Shown one piece after another: positions 1 through 9,570 of a DNA stretch of 41,215 nt. A model generated the notes under the pieces. It saw only the letters and a list, made by a program, of their open reading frames with translations, did no database searches and was not told where the DNA came from. This DNA comes from Mesaphorura yosii (lineage: Eukaryota > Arthropoda > Collembola > Poduromorpha > Tullbergiidae), in assembly GCA_009869945.1 (NCBI GenBank), contig WIXG01000539.1:1-41215 (forward strand), written 5' to 3'. Numbering within the stretch: position 1 is the stretch's first letter; each line of letters starts with the position of its first letter. A program made the translations under genes and the position numbers.

Positions 1-592
1 TGTCACAAACAAATTTTACAGCATCAAGCCAAGTCCCCCATCTGGTCAAAACAGGTTTGGGTGGCAACCCCAGTGTGGGGCAAAGCTCCCTATACTTTAG
101 GACTCTGTTTGGGGCATTAACAAAAACTTTCTTTGTGTTCGAAATAAGAGAGTCAACATCAGAGAAATTTCTCCTAATTTCCCCAGTCAAAAGATGCAGT
201 GCATGAGCTATGCAAGTTACATGGATAAGGTTCGAATACATAACGGACAAAGTGGAACCACTCTTTTTCATGTAATTTACGGAGTCGGTTAAAAGAAGGA
301 GTACATTCTCCTTAACTAATTTTTCAGGCCAGAGGGCATGCAAGCTGTCATTGACGAAGTTGGTAATTGTTGTGTTGAAAAATTTCGACGCAACTAAGTG
401 AGGAGTGCTCGGCTCCTCGCGCAGAGGTCCAACGATCAAGTGTGCTATGTAGCGTCCAGTGAAATCGGTTGTCTCGTCGACACCAATCCAGATAGGCGAT
501 CTTGCCAAATCTGACAGAAGTCGATATTTCTTAATCAACTCCTGACCAGGGCAGATTTCCGGAAAGCAGTGCAGAAGCGGCTCCGGGCATGA
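1..592 (-). mobile_element. hAT-like transposase fragment (runs off the window start)
   Basis: The minus strand is open without a stop from 592 down to base 1 (197 codons). The translation looks like the catalytic core of a hAT-type transposase: a first-Asp block reading IWIGVDETTDFTGRYIAHL, a second block reading VLLLLTDSVNYMKKSG, then HVTCIAHALHLL and VLTRWGTWLD. The order and spacing match the group of hAT proteins often annotated in arthropods as CGG-repeat-binding-like or DUF659 proteins. No start codon is visible; a stop lies just upstream (593-595), so this is either an internal exon or the surviving part of a decayed copy. The 3' part, including the dimerisation region, would lie outside the window. 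Terminal repeats are not visible. Confidence 0.75.
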
Positions 593-1078
593 TTAAATGA
601 ATCGCAATTACAACACATTCAGTAAAAACTACGGCACAGAATTTTTTCCTTTTGAAAAAAGACTCCAAAACTCGGTCAGAGTTATTAAAATATTCATTTT
701 ATAGTCAAATAATTGATATGCAGTAAAAAGCGGAAATATGCAAAATAAGCAAAACAAAACCAAGACTTTTGTACTCCTTATGTCATAATTCGTACGCATA
801 TGAAGTTTCACGGGCCTGGGAACAAGCGAAAAATATATGCCTTTGCATACGATGGTGAACCTTAGTTATCAGAGACTCTGCCTTATCAAGTCATGTAAGC
901 AGATGTGTTGAATATTAGCATGATTGGTGTGCAATTGCTTATTACAGATTGTTTCGCAGGGTAATTGGGCCAATCCGTTCATATCATATTTGAAGAAGAT
1001 AGCCACAATAATTTTACCTTAGCAATCTCATCCTGTGATTTCTTCATTTTATGCAGCGTGGCTACAAGTGCATCAAAA
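593..1078. other. non-coding region upstream of FUT8-like gene A
   Basis: AT-rich sequence without a credible gene. It holds the GATA-type element at 866-890 that is shared with the paralogue's upstream region, and a stretch around 985-1005 (ATTTGAAGAAGAT) that is also present upstream of gene B. No clear TATA box was found. Confidence 0.6.
866..890 (+). promoter_or_regulatory. shared upstream GATA-type element of gene A
   Basis: TTATCAGAGACTCTG is identical, 15 of 15 bases, to 7221-7235 upstream of gene B, and a second CCTTATC follows at 881-887. TTATC is a GATA-factor core on the opposite strand, and CAGAG-A-CTCTG is a small inverted repeat. It lies 213 bp before the start codon. The regulatory role is inferred from conservation between paralogues whose surrounding upstream DNA has diverged. 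Confidence 0.4.
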
Positions 1079-2602
1079 ATGTCTGTTTGCCATCAGCGCA
1101 CGGTGCTTCTGCTCTCGCTCTCTGTGTCTCTGCTTGTGTACGTGGTGATCACTTACGTGCCCATGGACACATGGCACCAGGTCACTGCAACATGGCAGCT
1201 GAACCCACGCCCACCTCCCCGTCCTGCGCCCGTATTCAGACCAAGGCTTGGGGCCAAGGCGATCCATGTACAAGCCAGAATCGGCGACATTTGGCCTCCA
1301 CAACCGACGCAGAAGCAAATGGAGAGGCTGAGGGCCGTGTTAGCGCCCATAGCGACGGCAATTCCCACGCCCTTCTATTGGGGTGATCTTGCCGCCACGG
1401 AGCCCCTGCAAATGAAGAACGTTAACCTAAGCCAGGGGGGCCGAGCCGCAGTTCTCGCCGTCGTGTCGGCGATTGTACAGGAACAAATCAGTACACTTCA
1501 GTCGACTCCACAGTCGCCTGAAGAATGTTCGGAGCTCCCATCCATCAAGTGTGGACATCCAAACTCTGGCTGCGGGTTTGGATGTCAGTTTCATCAGCGG
1601 ATTGCATGTGTCATCGCATCGTACGCGCTTGGAGTACCGCTCATCCACGACTTGACTCCCTGGGTGTACAAGCCACAAGGTTGGAACGACGTGCTTGAGC
1701 CGTTGGGAATGCAAGACTGCGAACCCGGACGAAACACGTACATCATTGAGTGGAGAGACAAGAACAAAATACCTCAGATCTGTAAGATGCTATTATTTAC
1801 CTAGTACATAATTCCCACATGTGCGAAATTTGTGTGTTTATCATTCACAGACAGGAAAGATTGTATAGGCTGTACGCCCAATGATACGTTCAGGAACCCA
1901 CTGCTCGTTGGACTCCACGTTCCAGCCGCACTTGGCTCAGTCGTTGAGCGTCTGCATCCGAACCCATTTATGTGGTGGATGGGCCAGTTTATCAACCACG
2001 GCTTCAAGCTCAGGCCTGAACTGCGAAAGCAGATCGAAGAGGATAAGGAGCGAATTGGATTCGCCGCCGCCGCCACGGCGACTGGTAGTGGTCCAGTCAT
2101 TGGAATGCACGTGCGCCGGACAGATAAGCTCCATGAAGGCCATGCCAGAAGTCACAACCTGACAGAGTACTTTGTAGTGGCCGGCGAGATTTTTGCCAAG
2201 TACACCTATGCCAATGGCCAAGACGACGGCTCAGCACGCCCAAGACCGCCACGATCAGTGTTCATCGCTTCTGACGACCACACGGTACTTGACCAAGCCC
2301 AAGGCGAGTACGCAGCCCCACGATGGAATATCATGGGTTTCACCAGCAATAAGACCCTACGATATGCACACGAACGAAAACACGAGCTGTACTCCATCTT
2401 GCGGGACGTTGCCGTGCTGGTGGAATGCGACTACGTCGTTTGCACGACGTCATCAAATATTTGTTGGCTCGCGATAGAGATGATGGCTGCCCGGTTCGGA
2501 GCGGAGGATCCTCGTGAGCGTGTTTACTCTCTAGAGAACAGTACCAAATATAGTTTTATGTTCTCAATGAAATCATTTCCAGAGAAAATCAACAAGTATT
2601 AA
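1079..2602 (+). CDS. FUT8-like alpha-1,6-fucosyltransferase, copy A (GT23)
   Basis: Two exons, 1079-1781 and 1851-2602, joined in phase 1 across a 69-bp GT-AG intron; 484 aa. The protein is a type II Golgi enzyme by layout: a short N-terminus, one membrane anchor (about residues 8-27), a proline-rich stem, then the catalytic domain. Family motifs are present: CGFGCQFHQ matches the CGYGCQLHH block of FUT8, and HVRRTDK (H321-K327) is the GDP-fucose-binding signature of alpha-1,6-fucosyltransferases. ASDDHTVLDQA and ECDYVVCTTSSNICWL give the later donor-site blocks. FUT8 adds core fucose to N-glycans; the exact acceptor here is unknown. At 484 aa it is shorter than vertebrate FUT8 and ends soon after the catalytic domain, so the C-terminal SH3 domain appears missing. 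The ATG at 1079 was chosen because the paralogue starts at the same residue and in-frame upstream sequence does not align. The tandem paralogue starts at 7395. Confidence 0.88.
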
Positions 2603-3180
2603 AATACAACGGATAGCAGCGCATTGTGTTACTTATAAAAATTTGTACTGCATCAGGCAGGCAGCTGTCCTGGGTCGGATTTTCTCCTGGTTCTAGAACA
2701 ACGACCTGCCGAATAGCGATTACCGTTCATTAATGGTTACCATTCGTTCTTTACCAGCATTCTTACTTAGTGATAAGGAGTAAAATAAACTCGCACAAGG
2801 ATGATATCGTCACGAAAATTTCCATTTGTCATCTGTCTTACGGAAACCGCATATCAGCAAGCCACCAGAGCCGCCCATCAGGTTCATGATTTGCCGCCAA
2901 GTTCCGAAGGAGCACGACCCGAAGAATCGCCTCCAGGAAAAGAGTCTCTATCAGCTGACCCTCCAGCGGAAGAATTAGCGCCTAAGGCGAATGCAGAGCC
3001 GAACCCTCTCAAAGAAGAAACCCCATACCCTGTCGCTGGCGTTAATGACCCCGGGAGCTGGGAACGAACATAAGCGCGCACACCCGTCCTCCGGAAGCGA
3101 AGGCAAGATGAACCCAAGTCCAACCGCGGACCGTTATGAGAGCTTTTAATAAAATATTTGTAAAGTAGTAGTACGTTTTG
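2603..3180. other. intergenic region with one doubtful small ORF
   Basis: Separates gene A from the MULE remnant. It contains GATAAGG at 2772-2778 and an AATAAA-like signal near 3150 that flank the small ORF described separately; otherwise nothing recognisable. Confidence 0.5.
2801..3073 (+). CDS. possible small Pro/Glu-rich protein
   Basis: A 90-codon ORF with an ATG start. Its last 60 residues are rich in Pro, Glu, Ser and Ala, which suggests a disordered chain; the N-terminus (SRKFPFVICLTETAYQ) is only weakly hydrophobic and is not a convincing signal peptide. A GATAAGG site and an A/T-rich TAAAATAAAC lie 15-30 bp upstream, and AATAAA follows about 75 bp after the stop, so the layout of a small gene is present. 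No family was recognised and the ORF could be chance. Confidence 0.2.
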   Translation: MISSRKFPFVICLTETAYQQATRAAHQVHDLPPSSEGARPEESPPGKESLSADPPAEELAPKANAEPNPLKEETPYPVAGVNDPGSWERT

Positions 3181-3272
3181 GGGTTTCGCACACATAAAAC
3201 TTTTGATTTCATGAAAACATATTGCAGGAAAAAAATATAAATGTGTAAAAATATAGCACATTTAATATCGCA

Positions 3273-3286
3273 GTGTAAAAATATCG
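3273..3286 (+). repeat. left arm of candidate MULE terminal inverted repeat
   Basis: GTGTAAAAATATCG here is repeated in inverted orientation at 7108-7121. Both copies sit in AT-rich stretches with further TATCGCA and AAATATGG echoes, just outside the two MULE halves. They probably mark the degraded termini of the MULE, but no target duplication was found. Confidence 0.35.
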
Positions 3287-3357
3287 ACAGTCAACAAATA
3301 TTCAACATGAAAAATTATCGTCGTGCTTAAATATGGCAATACAAAATGTCGCATGAA

Positions 3358-4075
3358 TTAAACAGGCAGGTCCTCGGTATTGCCAGTAGTTGCGTCTGCA
3401 TCTGCATGATTGTCATTCTCAGTGTATCCAGATGAGAACGAAATGCAAGACGACATCCCCTTTAAAAATTTATCCAATGTTTTGCCGTCCCAGTCTTCTA
3501 CAATTTTCTTAAGACGATCAGCGATTTGAGAGTATTTTCTCCTCTTATGAGGTGTCTCCGGGTTCCCAGCGTTGCTCTTATAAATTTTTACCTCAGTTAA
3601 TGTTTGATGAGTCTTCAAGGGTTTTATCATCTTCCAAATACTTGGATGCGCCACATTGAGAGCTGATGACATGGATCTGTGGAATCCACAGACTGTTCGT
3701 CTTTCAATGAAGCTTTCTCATAATCACTCAGAACTGTAGTAAGCTCATACTCGCCCATGAGTTTGGAAAGCTTTTCGAATACAGTGTCATATGACTCTTC
3801 GGTCTTGTTGGGAATCAAGCAGTATACAAGTGGGACAAGGGTTCCGAAGATTGAGAAGAGCTGGAAAAATATTTTTGGAGCGCTATTAAAAATCCCGCCG
3901 TAGTATCATTGCTGGCATTGCTTCATGACTTCGAAGTTGGCTTGTGTAGCAAAAATCAGAATCCGATTCTCGTCTTTTGAGTCAAAAAGCAGAAACTCTT
4001 CACCTTTCGCTTGTACTCGTCCAGAATTTCCAAGTTAGACAAATCTGCAGGATTGGCGGGCTTTTTTGGGCGATT
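3358..4075 (-). pseudogene. MULE transposase, catalytic and C-terminal part, broken
   Basis: Reading the minus strand, NPADLSNLEILDEYKRK leads, after a frameshift, into FLLFDSKDENRILIFATQ, then a TGA where the family usually has Trp, then APKIFFQLFSIFG, LVPLVYCLIPNKTEESY and TTVLSDYEKASLK. After another frameshift and an internal loss, NVAHPSIWKMIKPLK and a C-terminal tail follow. Each block matches the order seen in MULE transposases with FLYWCH domains. At least two frameshifts, one stop and one deletion make it a clear pseudogene. Confidence 0.75.
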
Positions 4076-4418
4076 GTTCTTTACCAGTTATTAGTTTATA
4101 TTAGCCGTAAACCCTCTCTTCCGCAAAAGTCATATTCGTAAAATCGCGAAATCGCAGAGTCGCAAACGGAATTCTGCGACGTCGCAAAAGCCCTCCTACT
4201 GCCACCATGTAAATTATTTTGCGATTTCTGGTTTGCGAATTTACAATTTTGCAGCAGTGCAGGGAGCGGTAAATGTGTAAAATCTTTGCAAGAAAGACAA
4301 GCCAAAAGTTTCTTATCAGCAAAACTCATCTAAATTAGTGATTAACGTTGTGAATAAGAATAATTATTGATAAGACGTGGCAAAAGTGCCAATTTGGAGC
4401 CAATCATCACTGAGCAAA

Positions 4419-5390
4419 ATGCCCAAGGTAAAGACTTCGACTTCGAAGGCCTCCGAGGGACATCTGAAATGGAAGGAAGAGGAAATTGTCACAATGCTGG
4501 ACCACTGCTTGACTACTATTCAAGAAAATAGATTTATCGAGGTAGGCACAACCATTGCTAGACAAGATGTACATGTTTGGCGGGCCAGGAACCAACCAAA
4601 TTTCCCAATTTCAGAAACCGACTGCCCTTCGCTATTGGAATGACTTTCTCCAGACAAATAAGTTCGAGAATTGCCTGCCAATGTGTTGAGGCACAAATTC
4701 CGTATGCTGAAGGACAAGTACAACAAATTTAGTAATTGGCTCAGTCATACCGGACAAACAGCAGAACCCGACCAAGTCGATGGTAAGTAAAATCATGTCA
4801 AACCAGTGCACTATAATCTATACGCTATAATCGGTAAATTTCTTTGCTTCAAAGCGATGAAGCAGAAGATCTGTCCCTTCTATGATAAGCTGCACGAGCT
4901 TTTGTCAGAGAAATCAAGTGTGCACCCACCCGCTGGAGTAGAACTTGGTACAGCGGACGCATCAGTAATCTTGAATGGGGATCCCGACTTGCCAATTTCA
5001 GATGTATTCGACGAAGAAGACCTACAAGAAATCATGGGAAACCAGGACCCGGCAGGTCCTGAAGTGAATCTGGCTCATTCGTCAATGAACTCAAGATTCC
5101 CTTCATCCTTCGAATTAAATCAGCGAGTCACTAGTACTGAGCGAGGCAAGGCAAGCAAACAGTCGAGAATATTGGAAACGTACGAAGCAAAGTCGAAGGT
5201 AAAGTACGAGGAGCTTCAAGTTGAACCGAAGAAGCTGGAGTTCGAAAAAAATAAGTGGATGGATGAGTGTCAATGGCGAGAGCGCCAACTTGATATGGAG
5301 GAATCTAGGGAGAAGCACCGAATGGACATTTCCTTCAACATTCCAAACACATGTTCGACCTTGACCCGGTACTTGATAACTTTTTGTTGA
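4419..5390 (+). pseudogene. Harbinger Myb/SANT-like DNA-binding protein, frameshifted
   Basis: Three exons are visible: 4419-4541, 4615-4782 and 4855-5390, with short GT-AG introns of 73 and 72 bp. Exon 1 begins the trihelix domain (GHLKWKEEEIVTMLDHCL). Exon 2 continues it, with KPTALRYWNDFLQTNKFE in one frame and LRHKFRMLKDKYNKF in another, so a frameshift lies near 4665-4675. Exon 3 has an acidic linker and then a Glu/Lys-rich helical tail, as in accessory proteins that bring the Harbinger nuclease to DNA. Its 3' end overlaps the 3' end of the nuclease gene on the other strand. Confidence 0.65.
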
Positions 5391-6488
5391 ATCTTCGCCT
5401 TCCTCTCACGGACCCAAGCGTGGCATTTGATCTGGAGTAAAAAAAATCATTACAAATTACCATTACCATTAAGCCATTTCATTATATGTTCATGCATACA
5501 TACCTAAATGGGACAATTACTGCGCTGGTGTTTTTGTAAGCCGAATCTCCTGCAATCCACTCTCCAGGGGACAAGTAATTTTCGACTGAACGCCCGAAGT
5601 CATTTTCTGCAAATACTCGAGCGTCATGCACACTCCCAGGGTACTTGATAAATGCATTAAGGATTTTCTTGTCATGTCCAACGGTACATTGCATTTGAAT
5701 GGAGTACTCCTTGTTGCGGTTAAAGTATGACTCCGGGTCACTCAAAGGCTTCTCTTCTAAGGGGACATGAGTTCCATCAATGAAGCCAATACTATTGGGA
5801 ATCTTGTCTCGTACTTCGTTCCGAATTTGTCTTCTTTCTTCAGGATTCGGCCAAAGGATGAACTTATCAGCAAGACTTAGAATTGCCTGATAACGAAGAG
5901 CAATTGTTAGGAATAACAATCCTGATAATAATGCACTCACTCTTACGAGAAATGGCGTACCTTAATTACACGGTCTGTGACTCGACTGACGCTTGATCGG
6001 TCGCCCATACCGAATTCCCTCGCCAACTTATAGATGGATGTTGAACTTCCATAATGGCCCAGTCTGTAAAGTGTTGCTGCTAGTTGCACGTGGACAGGAA
6101 ATTGCTGCATCTCTTTCTCCGTATGAAATACTGGATGATCTTTAATGAGGATGAGAATCTCATTGAACTTTTGTCTGCTTACTCGGAGCTCCTGCTTAAA
6201 GCGATGGTCGTCTATTTGGTACAACACAATTCAATGAGTAGTGCTCGATGGATAAATATGGTTTACTAAACCTGACTTACCATATCTCGCCAGCAAGTGG
6301 ATTAAGCAGTCAGTACCATTGGGCACACTCGGGATTGGTTCCAGATAAATGTAAACGCATTTATCGACAACTATTTCTAGCGCTTCTTCCAGACCACCTT
6401 CATCTTCACTACTTAAGTATTCCACTAGAATGTCGAATTCTTCGAACACTCCGTCGAAAGATTGCTGTCTTAATGATTTTCGGGGCAT
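5311..6488 (-). pseudogene. Harbinger DDE nuclease (transposase), frameshifted near the C-terminus
   Basis: Exons on the minus strand: 6488-6281, 6211-5961, 5886-5504 and 5431 to about 5311, all with GT-AG borders and short introns; the first two junctions and the third keep the frame. Exon 2 carries a helix-turn-helix-like region (QFPVHVQLAATLYRLGHYG). Exon 3 carries the nuclease core: IGFIDGTHVPL gives the first Asp and YPGSVHDARVF the second. In exon 4 the final Glu block (KVEHVFGMLKE) is one base out of frame. This is the HARBI1 family domain order. Length and order are near complete, but the frameshift predicts loss of the last catalytic residue. Confidence 0.75.
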
Positions 6489-6698
6489 CTCGTTAATGTG
6501 CAGATCACAAATATCAAGAAAATGTGAAACTTTTGTGATAGTTAATGAAAAGAAACAAAGTGAAAAGCGGAAGACTTCTGCGAAGAAAGTGCGCGAATGG
6601 TACAGCATCACAATTGCAGCGCAAAATTGTAAAATTGCAAAAATTATTTGCGAATTTGAGATTTTACCATTTTGCGAGAGAGGTTTACGGCTATTGTC

Positions 6699-6893
6699 AA
6701 TATTTGGCAGTTGCATGACAACTTTCCGTTCAGAGTCTGACATCGACCCCCAGCACTTCTTCGGAGGGACTCATTTTGTACACTTCCACCTGATTTTCAA
6801 ACTTTTAGCAACTCTTTCTTGCGTAAATGAGTAGCCATTGTACAACAGCTTGATTTTGCCCTTTTGTGAATTTATGAACTGTGGACCTGACAT
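6699..6893 (-). pseudogene. MULE transposase, N-terminal FLYWCH zinc finger, broken
   Basis: Starts with MSGPQFINSQKGKIKLLYNG, then GYSFTQERVAKSLKIRWKC. This matches the F..S.KGK.KL.Y.GY...(9-12)..W.C opening of FLYWCH domains. A TGA follows WKCTK and interrupts the domain. It is the 5' half of the MULE; its 3' half lies beyond the nested Harbinger element. Confidence 0.65.
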
Positions 6894-7107
6894 TGACTCC
6901 ACAAAACTGCACCGTCAAACAGCGTATAAGACAATGAGAGAATGACAAAAGTGAATACAAAGAACAAATGACCGTATTTTATTTATAATAAACATTTCCA
7001 TATTTCGGACATGCGATGTTTTTGATAGCGATAATATTCATAGAACATAAATATCCTTATCCGTATTTTTTACCCTGCGATATTTGTTCACTTCTATATT
7101 TCTGATG

Positions 7108-7121
7108 CGATATTTTTACAC
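7108..7121 (-). repeat. right arm of candidate MULE terminal inverted repeat
   Basis: CGATATTTTTACAC is the exact complement of the 14-mer at 3273-3286. See that entry for the interpretation and its limits. Confidence 0.35.
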
Positions 7122-7218
7122 ACCATATTCTTTCATGCTATTTTTAATCCTGTAACGCAAACTTTAGCATGTTCAATGACTTTTGTAATGGCCGCTATAT
7201 TGGATCAATCACAAGCAG

Positions 7219-7235
7219 CCTTATCAGAGACTCTG
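7219..7235 (+). promoter_or_regulatory. shared upstream GATA-type element of gene B
   Basis: CCTTATCAGAGACTCTG, of which 15 bases are identical to the element upstream of gene A. It lies 174-176 bp before the start codon, a position similar to that in gene A. The 9-mer CCTTATCAG also occurs at 32774 and 33163 by the ABCC gene. Confidence 0.4.
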
Positions 7236-7394
7236 TGCGACGCGCCTTCTCAACTCGTGCGACTAAAGAGTGCTTTCGGGGAATTGAGTTAATCTGCCCA
7301 CCTCGCGCATCGTATTTGAAGAAGATATGAGGTTTAGCACATTTTATGCTGTCATTCAGCACCGAGTGGTCCCGAGTGGCAAGCTAGATTAAAA

Positions 7395-9276
7395 ATGTCT
7401 GTTTGCCATCAGCGTTCTGTGCTTCTGCTCTCGCTTTCTGTGTCTCTGCTTGTGTGCGTGGTGGTCACGTACTTGCCCATGGACACATGGCACCAGGTCA
7501 CTGCAACATGGCAGCTGAACCCACGCCCACCTCCCCGTCCTGCGCCCGTATTCAGATCAAGGCTTGGGGCCAAGGCGATCCATGTACAAGCCAGAATCGG
7601 CGACATTTGGCCTCCACAACCGACGCAGAAACAAATGGAGAGGCTGAGGGCCGCGTTAGCGCCCATAGCGACGGCAATTCCCACGCCCTTCTATTGGGGT
7701 GACCTTGCCGCCACGGAGCCCCTGCAAATGAAGAACGTTAATCTAAGCCAGGCGGACCGAGTCGCAGTTCTCGCCGTCGTGTCGGCGATTGTACAGGAAC
7801 AAATCAGTACACTTCAGTCGACTCCACAGTCGCCTGAAGAATGTTCGGAGCTCCCATCCATCAAATGTGGTCACCCAAACTCCAACTGCGGGTTTGGATG
7901 TCAGTTCCACCAGCGAGTTGCGTGTCTTATGGCGTCGTACGCGCTTGGAGTGTCGCTCATCCATGACCTGTCCTCCTGGACGTATCAGCAAGGATGGAAC
8001 GACGTGCTTGAGCCGCTGGGAATTAGCGGGTGCGACCCAGGACGAAACACGTATATCATTGAGTGGAGAGACAAGAGGAAGATCCCTCAGATCTGTAAGG
8101 CAGCTTCATTTTAGCTAGTGTAGAATCCCTCCTTCCCAGACAAGGAAACATCACCGGCTCGCCGACACAAAACTTCCGTTATCTTAATCCACAAACGATT
8201 CGTTATCTTAGTCCTAAGAACATGATCCTGAATCTGGGAGGTGGCCATATTCGCCAAGATATGAGCGTTTGAAGATTTTGATCTCAAAGGGAATTTATAG
8301 GAAATTTATCGTAAACAAAATTAATTGCTTAAGATTCCTTTGGTTAATTTCCATTAGGAATCCTTGAAAATTCAACCTCAAATGCTCGTATCTCAGTGAA
8401 TATTGGCTATGAACCCCCCCCCACCTTCAGGATCTTGTTTTTAAGAATGAAATAACGAGTCATTAAAGTTTGAGAAAAATCTGAGTCGAATAGCTCGTGA
8501 TGTTTCCTCGTGACTCACTGTCAATCGTATTGTTAGACAGGAAGGACAACAGAAACGACACCTTCACGAACCCGCTGCTCGTTGGATTGCACGTGCCAGC
8601 CACGCTTGGGTCTGTCGTCGAACGCTTACATCCAAGCCCTTGGGAATGGTGGATGGGCCAGTTTATCTCGCACGGCTTTCGGCTCAGATCGGAGCTCCAT
8701 CAACAAATTGACCGGGAGAAAGAGCAGATTGGGTTCAGCGTCGCCATTGCGTCCGACGCCGGAGGACCTGTCATTGGAATGCACGTGCGCCGAACAGACA
8801 AGCTCCACGAAGGCAAGGCGGGCAACCACAACGTGACCGAGTACTTTGAGATCGCCGAGGGAATTCTTGCCACCAAGTATGCTGCTGCCAAGTTCAGCCA
8901 GGACTCTGGTCCCGGCCGATCACGGGCATCAGTGTTTATTGCCTCAGACGATCACACAGTGCTCGACCAAGCTCGCCGGGAGTACCCGGCCCCAGAATGG
9001 AATGTCATGGGGTTCGAGACTAACAAAACTCTGGCCAGGCAACGGGAGCGTGTAACCGAGCTGTACTCCATCCTGCGAGACGTTGCTGTGCTCACAGAGT
9101 GCGATTACGTGGTTTGCACGTTCTCGTCAAATATTTGTTGGCTAATCATGGAGCTCTTCGCTGCTCGCTTCGGAGCGGAAGACCCTCGCGAAAGAGTGTA
9201 CTCTTTGGAACACAGCACAGCATACGGGTTTATGATGGCAATGAAATCATTTCCAGAGAAAGTCAACAAGTATTAA
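7395..9276 (+). CDS. FUT8-like alpha-1,6-fucosyltransferase, copy B (GT23)
   Basis: Two exons, 7395-8094 and 8537-9276, phase 1, 479 aa. The layout is the same as copy A: N-terminal anchor, Pro-rich stem, CGFGCQFHQ, HVRRTDK (H316-K322) and ECDYVVCTFSSNICWL, ending at almost the same residue (FPEKVNKY). The intron sits at the same codon as in copy A but is 442 bp instead of 69 bp because of a foldback element inside it. The first 160 or so residues are nearly identical to copy A even at silent positions, whereas exon 2 differs at roughly three residues in ten. Both copies keep the catalytic motifs, so both look functional. They may differ in acceptor choice, since the differences concentrate in the catalytic domain between the conserved motifs. 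Confidence 0.88.
8201..8457. repeat. foldback MITE-like element in intron of gene B
   Basis: The two halves are complementary. CGTTAT at 8201 pairs with ATAACG ending at 8457, GATCCTGAA (8224-8232) pairs with TTCAGGATC (8426-8434), and the inner stretch at about 8244-8273 (GCCATATTCGCCAAGATATG) pairs with 8376-8407 with mismatches. There is no coding capacity. A run of nine C lies at 8414-8422. Copy A has no such element in its intron. The target duplication is unclear. Confidence 0.6.
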
Positions 9277-9570
9277 AAGTATGTCTCGCATCCTCAATTT
9301 CATGGCACACATGTGCTTATCATACGCCGTGCGTTAGAACTCTAAATGAAAAAATGAACTCATTCTTGATGCATGAGAATATTTGCATGCGGATTTATTG
9401 CAACATACATATAGAGCGATAAGAGCCTGATATCATCATTCCATGCCCAAGAGTTGCGAATACTCGTATCGGGTTTCTCGAGCCCTCATTCGGCTTAATT
9501 TTATTTAAATTTTCTAGTCAATGGGCAATATTAATAGGGGAATTTTCTAATTAAATTGACATTTGGCAAG
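9277..9570. other. short intergenic region upstream of the methyltransferase gene
   Basis: About 290 bp between the end of FUT8-like B and the METTL24-like start. It contains GATAAG at 9418-9423, about 150 bp before the start codon. No TATA box was seen. Confidence 0.5.

Larger units (their letters stand above)
4103..6692. mobile_element. PIF/Harbinger DNA transposon (about 2.6 kb)
   Basis: Ends are inverted: AGCCGTAAACC at 4103 and its complement ending at 6692, followed on both sides by CTCTCT and CGCAAAA with small gaps. ATT flanks both ends (4100-4102 and 6693-6695), a 3-bp duplication as expected for this superfamily, although TWA is the more usual target. Inverted sub-terminal GCAAAATTGTAA-like motifs add support. 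Inside are the two standard genes, convergent: a Myb/SANT-like DNA-binding protein on the plus strand and a DDE nuclease on the minus strand. Both carry a frameshift, so this copy is probably no longer autonomous. Confidence 0.85.
3358..6893 (-). mobile_element. MULE transposon remnant split by a nested Harbinger element
   Basis: The N-terminal FLYWCH part of a Mutator-like transposase lies at 6699-6893 and the catalytic and C-terminal parts at 3358-4075, both on the minus strand and in the correct order. A complete PIF/Harbinger element at 4103-6692 with a 3-bp ATT duplication sits exactly between them. The simplest reading is that the Harbinger element jumped into a MULE. AT-rich inverted stretches at about 3180-3300 and 7090-7180 may be the MULE ends. 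The host element is inactive: several frameshifts and stops. Confidence 0.75.
6894..7394. other. AT-rich MULE flank and upstream region of FUT8-like gene B
   Basis: The first 280 bp is A/T-rich with repeated GATATTT and GCGATA words, the likely MULE end, including the inverted 14-mer at 7108-7121. The rest is the upstream region of gene B with the conserved GATA element at 7219-7235 and ATTTGAAGAAGAT at about 7314, also found upstream of gene A. Confidence 0.5.

Noticed and set aside
227..240. tRNA-like T-loop text (GGTTCGAATAC)
   Set aside because: It falls inside the hAT coding frame and no clover-leaf arms surround it.
629..811. 60-codon minus-strand frame with a hydrophobic stretch
   Set aside because: AT-rich DNA readily gives Phe/Leu-rich frames; no start context, splice site or homology.
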